Notes: a model not told the origin generated them from the sequence alone. A DNA stretch of 64,000 bases from Hymenobacter daecheongensis DSM 21074 (GCF_900141805.1 NZ_FQYN01000010.1:1-64000), one strand, 5' to 3'; positions 44,072 to 53,162 are shown, numbered from the stretch's first letter. A program made the numbers and translations.

Positions 44072-45547
44072 TTAGGCAGGGTTCAATTCGAAATTGCGGG
44101 CCCGGGAAATAGCCAGTAGCCCCATAAACGTGAGCAACCCGTTTAAAATCAAAATCTCAAAGCCGAACTCGTATCCCCACCAGCTCTTGGAGTTGACGTT
44201 GATGAAGTACGTCAGCAGCGGGGCGGCCACGCAGACGTAGGGCACCAGCCGGTCGTGCACGCCGCGCTTGAGAAACAGGCCGAACGAGTACAGCCCCAGC
44301 AGCGGCCCGTAGGTGTAGCCGGCCGCTTTGAACACAGCCGTAATCACGCTCTGGTCGTTGATGGCCTTGAAAATCAGAATGATAATGATAAGCACAATGG
44401 AAAAAGCAAAGTGCGTGAGGCGGCGCATGGAGCCCTGCTGCTTCTCGGGGTAGCGGCTGATGCCCAGAAAATCGACGCAAAACGAGGTGGTCAGGGCCGT
44501 GAGGGCCGAGTCGGCGGAGGCGTAGGTGACGGCAATGATGCCCAGGATGAACACGATGCCGGCAAAGAGCGTAAAATGCCCGGTGGCCAGCAGCGGAAAC
44601 ACGTTGTCGCCGATGACTTTGCCGGTAGGCCCTACTGGCAGCGCAATGCCTTTGGCGGCGGCATATTTGTAGAGCAGCACGCCCAGCGTGAGGAAAAAGA
44701 TGTTCACGAACACCAGCACAATGGTGAACCAGAACATGTTTTTCTGCGCGTCGCCGAGGTTGCGGCAGCTCAGGTTCTTCTGCATCAGGTCCTGATCCAG
44801 GCCGGTCATGACGATGGTGATGAAGGCCCCGGAGGCAAACTGCTTCCAGAAAAACTTATCGTCGCGTAGGTCAGAAAAGTAGATGCGCGACATCTCCGAG
44901 TTCTTCACCGTGGCTACCATTTCGCGGAAACCCAGGTTCAACTCGCTGGAAATTAGGTAGATGCTTACGCCCACGCACACCAGCATGGCCATGGTCTGGA
45001 AAGCGTCGGTCCACAGAATAGTTTTCAGCCCGCCGCGGAACGTGTAGAGGTAAATCAGCAGAATGCTGACTGTGACGGTGACGGCAAACGGCACGCCCAT
45101 GGCATCGAACACGGCCAATTGCAGCACGCCCGCCACCAGAAACAGCCGGAACGAAGCCCCGATAGCGCGTGAGAGCAGGAAGAAAAACGCGCCCGTTTTG
45201 TAGCTCCAGAACCCGAACCGCTGCTCCAGATAGGTGTAAATACTCACCAGCCGCAGCCGGTAGTACATGGGCATAAGCACGGTGCCGATAACGAGGTAGC
45301 CCACCACGTAGCCCGCCACCACGGCCATGTAGCTCCAGCTTTGCGAAGCCACCATGCCCGGCACCGAAATAAACGTGACGCCCGACAGCGAGGTGCCAAT
45401 CATGGCAAACGCCACCATGTACCAGGGCGCGTTGCGGTTGGCCACAAAAAACGACTCACTCGTGGCTTTGCGCGAGGTGAGCAAGGCAATGATGATCAGA
45501 ATAACGAAATAGCCCGCAATCAGGCTCAGAATCAGGGTGGGGGACAT
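44072..45547 (-). CDS. Sodium:solute symporter (SSS family), second copy
   Basis: 491 residues, ATG start. Core motifs: ESFFVANRNAPWYMVAFAMIGTSLSGVTFISVPGMV, YYRLRLVSIYTYLEQRFG, FRGGLKTILWTDAFQTM, GLDQDLMQKNLSCRN and TYASADSALTALTTSFCVDFLG. Thirteen or so membrane segments without the large insert of the symporter at 37798. It takes up a solute with sodium at the inner membrane; substrate unknown. Heptamer array I lies in its short leader. Confidence 0.92.
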   Translation of the reverse strand: MSPTLILSLIAGYFVILIIIALLTSRKATSESFFVANRNAPWYMVAFAMIGTSLSGVTFISVPGMVASQSWSYMAVVAGYVVGYLVIGTVLMPMYYRLRLVSIYTYLEQRFGFWSYKTGAFFFLLSRAIGASFRLFLVAGVLQLAVFDAMGVPFAVTVTVSILLIYLYTFRGGLKTILWTDAFQTMAMLVCVGVSIYLISSELNLGFREMVATVKNSEMSRIYFSDLRDDKFFWKQFASGAFITIVMTGLDQDLMQKNLSCRNLGDAQKNMFWFTIVLVFVNIFFLTLGVLLYKYAAAKGIALPVGPTGKVIGDNVFPLLATGHFTLFAGIVFILGIIAVTYASADSALTALTTSFCVDFLGISRYPEKQQGSMRRLTHFAFSIVLIIIILIFKAINDQSVITAVFKAAGYTYGPLLGLYSFGLFLKRGVHDRLVPYVCVAAPLLTYFINVNSKSWWGYEFGFEILILNGLLTFMGLLAISRARNFELNPA

Positions 45548-45557
45548 TCGGGGGAAG

Positions 45558-45693
45558 GTTGAATGTTTAATGTTGAGGGTTGAATGCTCACCGTTTCGGC
45601 GAAGGCAGCACCGTTGGCAGCAGGCAGCGCTAGGGGAAACGGGAAGTCAAAGCTAACCCTCCATTCAACATTAAACCCTCAACATTCAACATT
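45558..45693. repeat. Inverted heptamer array I
   Basis: Left array (45558-45586) is four heptamers in the order A-B-C-A, with A=GTTGAAT, B=GTTTAAT, C=GTTGAGG. The right array (about 45662-45693), read on the opposite strand, has the order A-C-B-A. 45566-45586 pairs with 45669-45689 over 21 bases with two mismatches. The 80-base middle is unrelated. The element spans the gap from the symporter start to the metallo-hydrolase stop. Confidence 0.8.
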
Positions 45694-45698
45694 TCCGC

Positions 45699-46712
45699 CT
45701 ACTCCCATTCCGGCCAGCGCAGCACCTCACCCACGGCGGGCGCGTGCAGCTCGCCGCGCAGCATGCCGCCGGCCGCAATTTCCTGCAAAGTGCGCAGCGG
45801 CTCCGAGGCCGGCTCGTCGCTTAGGTCGAAGGTGCCGTGGTGCATGGGCACCAAGTGGCCGGCCCGCAGCACGTTGGCGGCCTTGGCGGCCTCGTGGGGG
45901 TTGGTGTGGCTGCCCTGCATCATAAAGGCTGGTTTGTAGGCCCCAATGCCTAGCAGCGCAATATCCAGGGGGCCAAACTGCCGCTCAATTTCCTCGAAAT
46001 GGCCGGCGTAGGAAGAGTCGGCGCCGAAGTAGATGAGCTTGTCCTGGGCCCGGATGAGGAAGCTGCCCCAGAGCACTTTGTTCATATCCAGGAGGCCGCG
46101 GCGATACCAGTGCGAGGCGGGCAGGTACTGGATTTCGAGCGGTGCAGCGTGGTGCAAGTCGTACTGCTGCCACCAGCCGGCTTCCTGCACGGTCAGGCCG
46201 GGCGCCATGCCGCGCAGCACTGCCGCCATGCCCAGGCCCGTGAGCACCTGCATAGTAGGGTTCTGGCGGGCCAGCAGCTTCAGGGAAGCCTCGTCGAGAT
46301 GGTCGCGGTGGCCGTGGCTGAGCAGCAGCAGGTCGATGTTGGTCAGGGCCTCGGGGCGGCAGGGCAGCGGGTGGCGGCGCTTCAGAAACGCGGAATCGAA
46401 CAGAATCGGGTCGAAGAGCAGCGTGACGCCGCCCGAGCGCAGCACGAACGAGGCGTGCCCCAGCCACACCAAGCCGTCCTGGTCGCCCTGCAGAAACGCG
46501 GTGCAGTCCACTACTTCTGGCACCCAGGTATCAGCTTTCTTCTCTTCTTTCTGCGGATTTTCAGTCAGGAATTTCCAGCGGAATACATTGCTGAAATCCG
46601 GATTGTAGAGTTCTTCGCCGTTGGCAAACTGGCGGCCGAATAGCTTATTGCCGGGGTAGTTGGGCTTTACGGTGCGGAGCTGCTCGTTGCGGGCGTAGGT
46701 GATGGAGGACAT
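45699..46712 (-). CDS. MBL-fold metallo-hydrolase (UlaG / NAPE-PLD-like)
   Basis: 337 residues, ATG start. The metal-binding signature is LLLSHGHRDHLDEASL, preceded by WLGHASFVLRSGGVTLLFDPILFD and followed by LPASHWYRRG, YFGADSSYAGHFEEI and LVPMHHGTFDLSDEP, all in the order of the UlaG/NAPE-phospholipase D branch of beta-lactamase-fold hydrolases. No signal peptide, so cytoplasmic. Substrates in this branch include lactones and phosphodiesters; the sequence does not say which. Bracketed by heptamer arrays I (3' side) and J (5' side). Confidence 0.88.
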   Translation of the reverse strand: MSSITYARNEQLRTVKPNYPGNKLFGRQFANGEELYNPDFSNVFRWKFLTENPQKEEKKADTWVPEVVDCTAFLQGDQDGLVWLGHASFVLRSGGVTLLFDPILFDSAFLKRRHPLPCRPEALTNIDLLLLSHGHRDHLDEASLKLLARQNPTMQVLTGLGMAAVLRGMAPGLTVQEAGWWQQYDLHHAAPLEIQYLPASHWYRRGLLDMNKVLWGSFLIRAQDKLIYFGADSSYAGHFEEIERQFGPLDIALLGIGAYKPAFMMQGSHTNPHEAAKAANVLRAGHLVPMHHGTFDLSDEPASEPLRTLQEIAAGGMLRGELHAPAVGEVLRWPEWE

Positions 46713-46716
46713 GAAG

Positions 46717-46843
46717 GAATTAAAAATTGAGAATTAAGAATTAAAAATCATACAATGGAACCCCTGCCTGACCTGTCCCAGCGGCAACGGAATTGAAATC
46801 AGTCCGGCCATTCTTAATTTTTAATTCTCAATTTTTAATTCTT
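46717..46843. repeat. Inverted heptamer array J
   Basis: Left array (from 46717) and right array (to 46843) are built of heptamers such as GAATTAA and AAATTGA. 46717-46737 and 46821-46841 are perfect 21-bp complements. The left arm begins 5 bases before the metallo-hydrolase ATG and the right arm touches the stop codon of the next gene, so the element occupies the whole intergenic gap; the gene's promoter must lie inside it. Confidence 0.85.
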
Positions 46844-47426
46844 AAAAAGGCCCAACCGAAAACGGCGAGTAGCCCGGCGCGGCCCCGTTGGAAACCCGCA
46901 CACCGCCCGACAGCGTCATGTGCTCCGAAACCTTGAAATCGGCCCGCATATTCACGCCCGAGCCCTGAGTGCCGAAGCCTGAATACCGGCTTACTCCGTT
47001 CCCAAAAGCATTCGGGGTCAGATCCTTCCAGGCCGAGCCCACCAGCGCCACCCGCGGCGACAAGGCGTAGGCCCCGCCTGCCTGCACCACGTAGCGGTTC
47101 AGGCTCGTGGTGCCCAGCGTGCGGCGCGCCTCGGGCGTAACCATCCCGATACCCGGCACGATGTGCATATACGTAAGTCCCGCAAACACTGAAAACCGCC
47201 GCGTGAGCTGGTAGGAGGCCAGCGGCGTGAGGTAGGACGCCGACCCAAACCGCCCCGCCGTAACGAACCCCGCGCTCATGCTGTACGACACGCGCGGCGC
47301 GGCAACGCCCAGCGCCGGAGCCGCACCCACGGGCGGGGCAGCAGTAGGCAGCGCGGTGGTTTGGGCCGAAGCAGTTTCGCTCAGCACGGCCAGCAGGCAA
47401 GTCAGACCAATCGTAGCTCGTAGCAT
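46842..47426 (-). CDS. Predicted outer-membrane beta-barrel protein, unknown family
   Basis: 194 residues from the ATG at 47426 (MLRATIGLTCLLAVLSETASAQ, signal peptide); a longer frame upstream is antisense to the MFS gene. After a short Pro/Ala-rich stretch the sequence alternates hydrophobic and polar residues in strands (YSMSAGFVTAGRFGSASYLTPLASYQLTRRFSV, MTLSGGVRVSN) and ends in Phe, as outer-membrane barrels do. No family is recognised. The stop codon overlaps the end of heptamer array J. Confidence 0.6.
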   Translation of the reverse strand: MLRATIGLTCLLAVLSETASAQTTALPTAAPPVGAAPALGVAAPRVSYSMSAGFVTAGRFGSASYLTPLASYQLTRRFSVFAGLTYMHIVPGIGMVTPEARRTLGTTSLNRYVVQAGGAYALSPRVALVGSAWKDLTPNAFGNGVSRYSGFGTQGSGVNMRADFKVSEHMTLSGGVRVSNGAAPGYSPFSVGPF

Positions 47427-47511
47427 AACCAGGAAGGAAAAAAGGCGGGCGTTTCGTCTGCCAAGATACGCAACGCCGCCGCAAGCCGGTGGGTGCCGGC
47501 GCAGAAAGAAA

Positions 47512-48741
47512 TCAGCCTGCTTCGGAAGCTGTGCTGGTGCGCAGCCCGCGCCGCGCCTGCCACGCCACCGCCGCCAGACACAGCGCAAACCACCCAAACG
47601 GCAGCCGCAGATCCAGCACCGACAGGCCCCCGAAAATAAGGGTGGTGGCGAAGCTGGCCAGGCCCTGCAACGCCTGGTTCAGCCCGAAAATCTCGCCCCG
47701 GTCCTCGTCGGTGGTGCGCTGGGCCAGCAGCCCTTCCAGCAGCCCCTGAATCAGCGACAGACTTAGGCAGTCGAGTACCGTGAGGATACCCAGCGCTACC
47801 CACGAGGTGCCCACCAGCCCGTAGCCGGCCAGCACCGGCACGCCCGCCAGCGCCAGCCAGAAGATGGCGTTGCGCTGGTTGAGGCGGTCGGCAAAGTACG
47901 TGTAGAACACGTAGTTGATGCCGATGCTGAGCGAGCCGAAAAACATGAAATAGTACGACAGCTGGCGGGCATCCAGCCGTAGCGGGCCCAGGCTGGCGAA
48001 AGCCACGAAGTAGAAATAATAGCCCGTACTCATCGTGAGGGCCACTTGCATCAATACAATGGTGCGCAGCCCGCGGCGGGGCGTGTCTTTGGTAGCGAGG
48101 CGCTGCCAGAGCGTGAAGACGTTGAGCGCCCGGCTCAGCTCGGCGCGCAGCTCGGCCCCGCGCACGCCGTTGCGCTGCTGGTGGGTTTCGCGCAATAGCA
48201 GGCTCAGGGCCACGTTCAGGGCCGCCAGCGCCACGGCCATGCCCACAATGTAGTGCGCCTGCCGGCCCGGCGGCACCGCCAGCACCGTGAGCAGCACGCC
48301 CGTGGCCATTGGTCCCAGCACGAAGCCCAGCGAGATGATGGCCCCCTCAATGCCCAGGTTTTTGAACAGTTGGTCTTGGGGCGAAATATCGGTGATGGCC
48401 GAGCGGATGGTGGCGTACATGCCGTTGGTGAGGCCGTCGGAGAGACGGTTGGCAAACAGGTAAGCGGCCCGCACTGGCAGCAGCAGCACGTTGGCCAGGA
48501 GCGTGCCCACGGCCGCCACAATCAGGATAGGCCGCCGCCCGTAGCCATCCGAGAGCCGCCCCAGCACCGGGGCCGAAAACAGCTGCACTCCCAAAAATAG
48601 CCCCGTGGCCCCCGACAGCCACAGCTGCGGCTGCGGGAGCCCGCGCACAAACTCGGGCATGCTCGGCCCGATAGCTGCCCCGATGATGACATCGAGCAGA
48701 ATGATGGTGTAAATCAGCAGCAGGCGACGGTCGGAGGGCAT
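47512..48741 (-). CDS. MFS transporter
   Basis: 409 residues from the ATG at 48741 (MPSDRRLLLIYTIILLDVIIG); the frame upstream overlaps the divergent flavin reductase leader. Twelve hydrophobic segments; the family loop motif between helices 2 and 3 is GRLSDGYGRRPIL. TCR/DHA1-type drug or metabolite exporter is the closest description. TATCTTCG at 48749-48756 on its strand may be a -7 element, without a clear -33. Divergent from the flavin reductase gene with 121 bases between starts. Confidence 0.87.
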   Translation of the reverse strand: MPSDRRLLLIYTIILLDVIIGAAIGPSMPEFVRGLPQPQLWLSGATGLFLGVQLFSAPVLGRLSDGYGRRPILIVAAVGTLLANVLLLPVRAAYLFANRLSDGLTNGMYATIRSAITDISPQDQLFKNLGIEGAIISLGFVLGPMATGVLLTVLAVPPGRQAHYIVGMAVALAALNVALSLLLRETHQQRNGVRGAELRAELSRALNVFTLWQRLATKDTPRRGLRTIVLMQVALTMSTGYYFYFVAFASLGPLRLDARQLSYYFMFFGSLSIGINYVFYTYFADRLNQRNAIFWLALAGVPVLAGYGLVGTSWVALGILTVLDCLSLSLIQGLLEGLLAQRTTDEDRGEIFGLNQALQGLASFATTLIFGGLSVLDLRLPFGWFALCLAAVAWQARRGLRTSTASEAG

Positions 48742-48862
48742 AACCGGACGAAGATAGGCGGGTTTGGGAAGTCGGCCGCGCCACAGACTTTCGGGGGCAA
48801 ACTGAACAATTGGGCCCGCCTGTGGGTCCTTGCTGCACCACGCCCGCTTTCCCCGCCCTTTC

Positions 48863-49483
48863 ATGCGCCACTTTACCGCCGCCGATATCCAGAATTTTGA
48901 GCGCGTCTACCGCCTCAACCTCGTCAATGGCCTGCCCGGCTTCAAGCCCGCCAACCTCATCGGCACCGCCGCCCCCGACGGTGGTCCCACCAACCTGGCC
49001 ATCTTCAGCTCGGCGCTGCACCTGGGCTCCGACCCGCCGCTGCTGGGCCTCGTCACGCGACCTACCACCGTGCCCCGCCACACCTACCAAAACCTGAAAA
49101 GCACGGGCTGCTACACCCTGAACCAAGTGCCGCTCACGCGGGCCGCCGCCGCCCACCGCACTTCCGCCAACTTCCCGCCCGACGTGTCGGAGTTTGAAGC
49201 ATGCGGCTTCACGGCCGTATACCGCGACGGTTTCGCGGCCCCCTACGTGGCCGAAAGCCCGCTCAGCATCGGCCTGCGGCTGCGCGAAGAGCTGCCCATT
49301 TCCAACGGCACCGTGCTATTGGTGGGGGCTGTGGAGCACGTATATCTGCACGACGAAGCCCTGCGCCCCGACGGCACCCTGGAGCTAGCCGCCCTGGGCA
49401 CCGCCTGCATCTCGGGCCTCGACGGCTACCACGAAGTGCTGCCGCCCGTCCGCTTCGGCCCCGCCCAGGTAGAGCGAAAATGA
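48863..49483 (+). CDS. Flavin reductase-like protein (FMN-binding split barrel)
   Basis: 206 residues from the ATG at 48863 (MRHFTAADIQNFE). ANLIGTAAPDGGPTNLAIFSSALHLGSDPPLLGLVTR is the characteristic FMN-binding segment of flavin reductase-like domains, followed by TYQNLKSTGCYTLNQVP and SEFEACGFTAVYRDGFAAPYVAESPLSI. Soluble, cytoplasmic; likely binds FMN, but reductase activity is not certain. Its stop is 2 bases before element L2. Confidence 0.85.
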   Translation: MRHFTAADIQNFERVYRLNLVNGLPGFKPANLIGTAAPDGGPTNLAIFSSALHLGSDPPLLGLVTRPTTVPRHTYQNLKSTGCYTLNQVPLTRAAAAHRTSANFPPDVSEFEACGFTAVYRDGFAAPYVAESPLSIGLRLREELPISNGTVLLVGAVEHVYLHDEALRPDGTLELAALGTACISGLDGYHEVLPPVRFGPAQVERK

Positions 49484-49485
49484 GC

Positions 49486-49657
49486 CCCCTGTCATTGCGA
49501 GGACGAAGGACGAAGCAATCCGTCCTCTGAAATGTGCCCAACTCCTTTTCAGCACAAAGCCCTGACGTAACGCATACGTCAGGGCTTTTCTGTTTACAAA
49601 GCTCAGTTCATTATCCAGGACGGATTGCTTCGTCCTTCGTCCTCGCAATGACAGGGG
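49486..49657. repeat. Palindromic element L2 with bidirectional terminator core
   Basis: Arms 49486-49526 and 49617-49657 are perfect 41-bp complements (CCCCTGTCATTGCGAGG onward). The core stem 49556-49569 / 49575-49588 is a perfect 14-bp hairpin with T-runs on both sides. It fills the gap between the convergent flavin reductase and M61 genes, 2 to 3 bases from each stop codon. Related to L1, with arm differences matched on both sides. Confidence 0.92.
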
Positions 49658-49660
49658 CTT

Positions 49661-51523
49661 TTACTTCGCCTTGCCGTCCAGCCACTCGGCCCGAAACTTC
49701 CGCATGGCCTTCGTCACGGGCTTTTTTGCCGCTTCGTAGGGTACTACTTCCAGCGTGGGGTCTTCGGCCAGTGTTACCTGGGCAGTGCGCAGGCCGGCGC
49801 GGGTGCGGTAGTCCACGGCCAGCACGTCGCCGGGCTTGTGCGTGGCCAGAATATCGGTCAGGGTTTTGGCGCTCACCAGACGCTGGCCGTTGATGGCGCG
49901 CACCACGTCTTCGCGGTCGAGGCCGGCTTGGTAGAGCGGGCTGCCGATGAGCGTGCCGCCCACGGTGGCGCTGCTGTCGGTGGGGTTGTGGCTGAGGCGG
50001 GCCATCAGGCTGGCCTGGCCGGCTTTGGCGCGGCGCACCAGCAGGCCGGCCGGGGCCAGCAGCTCATCAAACCTGGGCAGCTCGTGGCCCGTGATGTGCT
50101 GCCGGAAGAAGCTGCCCGCGAAGGCCGTATCGCGGCTCACCTCGCCCAGCACGCGCTGCAGATCGGCCAGCGTGTAGGGCCGGGCGGGGGCGTAGTTCTG
50201 CTGGGCCTGGCCGAATTTCTGCCACAAAGCCCGCATGTACGTGTCGAGAGTCGTGTTGTGGCGTTGGCGCAGCATCAGATCCAGGGCCAGCGCATTGGCC
50301 CCGCCAATGTAGTAATAAGAGAGGTAGGTGTTCTGGCGGTTGTTGGGGTCGATGGCGGCGGCGGCATCCACGAAGGGGGCCTGCTGGCTCATCTGCACCG
50401 GCGAGTAGCGGGCCGCGCCGGGCGCGTTCAGCATGGCATTTACCAACCCGCTCAAGGCTTCCTGGCAGTATTGCTCATCCGTATAAATCCCGGCCCGGCG
50501 CAGCAGCAGCTCGCCGTAGTATTGGGTGAAGCCCTCGGCAAACCAGAGCGAGTTGCTCATGTTGGCCCGCTCAAAATCAAACGGCTCCAGGTCGCGGGGG
50601 CGCAGCCGCTCCACGTTCCAGCTATGGAAAAACTCGTGCGCCACCGTGCCCAGGTTGTCCAGAGCCCCGGCTCCGCGCAGGGGGCGACTGCTGGTGAGGG
50701 AGGTGGAGTTGCGGTGCTCCATGCCGTCGGAGCTGGTCTGGGGCAGGTAGTTGGCCACGAAGGTGTAGCGGCCGAAATCGTACTCGGGCAGCCCGCCGAA
50801 AATGGCGGCGGCGGCCTTCACCACTTTCTTGGTCTGGTCAGTGTAGGCATCCAGCTCGGCGGCGGTGCCGTCGTGCAGCACGCTCAGCTCAATGGTGCGG
50901 CCCTGTTCCTGCCAGGTGCGCAGCTGCTGCGCGCCCAAGGAGGTAGGGCTGTCCATCAGGTATTGCAGATGGGGAGCGTAGTAGGTGCCCTTGGCGGGGT
51001 CGGGGCGCAGCTGGGTAGCCACCTGCCAGCCGGTGGGCAGCTCAAAGCGCACCTCGGCCGGGCGCTGCTCCTGCCCGCGGGCGTAGGCCAGCGTGGCCGG
51101 CATGTTCAGGTGCGCGTGCACGGCATCGATGCCAGCGTAAGTGCCGTCGGTCCGGTCGCCAAATAGGGTGTAGGTGAAGCGTACGGTGCCGTCGTGCCCG
51201 CTCACGTCCCAGCCGTAGGGGTCGGGCCGGCTGATGGGCAGGGCGCGGCCTTTCGCGTCGGTGGCCTGCACGTCGTACACGTTTTTGGCGAACTCATGCA
51301 GGGCGTAGCGGCCCGGCGAGCTGCGGGCCATGCGCACCTGCAAGGGCCCGGCCGGCACCTCGGCAAACACCACCGTGATACGCGCTTCGTGATGAACGGC
51401 ATTCGGAAACGCCACCGAATACTGCACCGGAGCCTGGGCCAGCGCTTCGGCCGAAAAAAACAAAGAACTGGCGCTAAGCAGCAGCGCCAGGGCACTCGGG
51501 AAGGAGGCGGCAATGTTCCGCAT
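49661..51523 (-). CDS. M61 family metallopeptidase with PDZ domain (glycyl aminopeptidase-like)
   Basis: 620 residues, ATG start, signal peptide ending ALAQAP. The zinc motif is VAHEFFHSWNVERLRP (HExxH), with the third ligand Glu in SLWFAEGFTQYYGELLL. The N-terminal half is the M61 beta domain (YSVAFPNAVHHEARITVVF). A PDZ domain covers about residues 490-590 (GTLIGSPLYQAGLDREDVVRAINGQRL). Exported aminopeptidase preferring Gly/Ala in known members. Monocistronic, ending at element L2. Confidence 0.93.
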   Translation of the reverse strand: MRNIAASFPSALALLLSASSLFFSAEALAQAPVQYSVAFPNAVHHEARITVVFAEVPAGPLQVRMARSSPGRYALHEFAKNVYDVQATDAKGRALPISRPDPYGWDVSGHDGTVRFTYTLFGDRTDGTYAGIDAVHAHLNMPATLAYARGQEQRPAEVRFELPTGWQVATQLRPDPAKGTYYAPHLQYLMDSPTSLGAQQLRTWQEQGRTIELSVLHDGTAAELDAYTDQTKKVVKAAAAIFGGLPEYDFGRYTFVANYLPQTSSDGMEHRNSTSLTSSRPLRGAGALDNLGTVAHEFFHSWNVERLRPRDLEPFDFERANMSNSLWFAEGFTQYYGELLLRRAGIYTDEQYCQEALSGLVNAMLNAPGAARYSPVQMSQQAPFVDAAAAIDPNNRQNTYLSYYYIGGANALALDLMLRQRHNTTLDTYMRALWQKFGQAQQNYAPARPYTLADLQRVLGEVSRDTAFAGSFFRQHITGHELPRFDELLAPAGLLVRRAKAGQASLMARLSHNPTDSSATVGGTLIGSPLYQAGLDREDVVRAINGQRLVSAKTLTDILATHKPGDVLAVDYRTRAGLRTAQVTLAEDPTLEVVPYEAAKKPVTKAMRKFRAEWLDGKAK

Positions 51524-51554
51524 GAGGGAGCTGGGAAAGGGCGGGAGATTAGTT

Positions 51555-51581
51555 GGAAAGGCTTAAAAATAGAGCCTTTCC
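51555..51581 (-). terminator. Weak hairpin downstream of the methyltransferase gene
   Basis: GGAAAGGC pairs with GCCTTTCC around an 11-base loop in the leader of the M61 gene. The T-run lies in the loop rather than after the stem, so termination is doubtful. Confidence 0.35.
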
Positions 51582-51638
51582 CGCCGTTCCTATGCTTTAG
51601 GCAATTGTTTTTTAACCCTGGCCCGCAGCAGCGGCTGG

Positions 51639-52277
51639 TCAGGCCGCGTCAAAAACCGTCGCCTCTACCATGCCATGAAAGAAAAGCAGCTGCCGCTGGG
51701 GCCGCAGGCCAAACCGCGCCAGCTCGGCATGAATGGGCGGCAGCTGCCGGGCGCTGATACCGGTAGTGAGACGAAAAAAGGCATACATCAGGCGCAGCAG
51801 GCCGCGCTGCCACAGGGTTTGGGCCGGGCGAAAATCGGCCAGCAGCAGCGGGGCGTGGGGGCGGCGCACCGCCGCCAGCTGCGCCAGCACCTCCCGCAGC
51901 CGCGCGGGGCTGAATAGATCCAGAAAAAAGAAGGTCACGATGGCATCGAAGGACTCGTGCGGGCCCAGCACGGCTTCGGTGCCCAGCCGGAACTCCACCT
52001 GCGTGGCGTGGGTGGGGACGCGGCGCAGCAGCGTCTCCCGCGCCTTCACCAGCATCAGCGGCGACGATTCCACGTACAGGATGCGGGCGTTGGGGCGCTG
52101 GCGCAGCGCTTCGGGCAGCACCCAGCCCGAACCTCCGCCAATGATAAGCACGTACGGATGGCCCGGCGGCAGGCTTTCCAGGGCTTTGAGCTGCGCCCAC
52201 TGCAAAGCCCGCCCGAATACCAGCCGGGAAAGCGGATCATAAAATGCCGCCACATGATCAAAACCAGCTTCTGACAT
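51639..52277 (-). CDS. Class I SAM-dependent methyltransferase
   Basis: 212 residues, ATG start. Motif I is VLIIGGGSGWVLPEAL, the acidic end of strand 2 is ILYVESSPLMLVKARE and motif IV is FDAIVTFFFLDLFSPARLREVL. The N terminus (FDHVAAFYDPLSRLVFGRAL) resembles UbiE/small-molecule methyltransferases. Soluble with a hydrophobic C-terminal third. Substrate unknown. The next gene upstream is divergent. Confidence 0.85.
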   Translation of the reverse strand: MSEAGFDHVAAFYDPLSRLVFGRALQWAQLKALESLPPGHPYVLIIGGGSGWVLPEALRQRPNARILYVESSPLMLVKARETLLRRVPTHATQVEFRLGTEAVLGPHESFDAIVTFFFLDLFSPARLREVLAQLAAVRRPHAPLLLADFRPAQTLWQRGLLRLMYAFFRLTTGISARQLPPIHAELARFGLRPQRQLLFFHGMVEATVFDAA

Positions 52278-52442
52278 ACTTCAGCGCGTGCAAGTGACGT
52301 AAAAAATCCGTTTTCAGGATTCCGGGGCGGGCCCGGCCGGCTGGCTCCGACAGCAGGAGCAAGAGCAGGAAGTAGTAAAACAACTCCCATGCGCCCGGTA
52401 TAATTCATTAGTCGACCGCGTAAGATCAGCCATAAACTCCCT

Positions 52443-53162
52443 ATGACCAGTCATCTGCGCCGCCTCACGGCCGGTTTTTTATTGTTCGCCGCCGAATTTG
52501 CCGTCACGCTGGCCGTGGGGCTGCTGGGCGTGGCGGGCTTTCTGGCCCTGGGCCGGGCTGTGCTGGCGCAGTCGGCGGCCGCCTTCGATGCCCGCGCTTT
52601 TCACTGGGCGCGCCACCTGCTGGGCGAAAATACCGGCGGCTGGGTGCAGGGCGTCACATTTTTGGCCTCACGCAACTGGATTGCCGGGCTGGCGCTGCTC
52701 CTGATCGGCTATTTCCTGGTGCTGCGCCGCCACCGCTGGTACTCGCTGCTGGTGCCCGTGGTGGCCCTGGGCAGCATCACGCTGAATCTGCTGCTGAAAA
52801 GCACCTACCAGCGCGCCCGGCCGCTGCTGCCGCTGGTGTCGGCCTCGGGGCTGAGCTTCCCCAGCGGCCACGCCATGATCAGCGCCTCGTTCTACGGCCT
52901 GCTTATCTACCTGGCCCAGACGCACATCCGGCGGCATCCGGTGCTGCGCCGCGGGCTCACGGCGCTGTTGGTGGTGCTCATTCTGCTCATCGGCCTCACG
53001 CGGGTCTATCTGCGCGTGCACTACGCCTCCGATGTGCTGGCCGGCTTCGCGGCCGGGCTGGTGTGGCTGGTGGTGGCCATTCCGCTGCTTCAAAAAATAG
53101 AGCAGGCGGTAAAAAGAAGAAGTAGAATTGGGGCGCAATTGCCTGAAAAACAGCCCGAGTAG
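52443..53162 (+). CDS. PAP2 superfamily phosphatase (copy adjacent to tRNA-Leu)
   Basis: 239 residues, ATG start. Motifs: KSTYQRARP, FPSGHAMISA and GLTRVYLRVHYASDVLAG, the three parts of the PAP2 active site, with catalytic His residues in PSGH and RVHYASD. Six membrane segments. It is closely related in layout to the gene at 53490 (both have WVQGITF-like and LTRIYLHVHYATDVLAGFAAGLVWL segments), so the two are probably duplicates separated by the tRNA gene. Likely dephosphorylates a lipid phosphate on the outer face of the inner membrane. Confidence 0.88.
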   Translation: MTSHLRRLTAGFLLFAAEFAVTLAVGLLGVAGFLALGRAVLAQSAAAFDARAFHWARHLLGENTGGWVQGVTFLASRNWIAGLALLLIGYFLVLRRHRWYSLLVPVVALGSITLNLLLKSTYQRARPLLPLVSASGLSFPSGHAMISASFYGLLIYLAQTHIRRHPVLRRGLTALLVVLILLIGLTRVYLRVHYASDVLAGFAAGLVWLVVAIPLLQKIEQAVKRRSRIGAQLPEKQPE

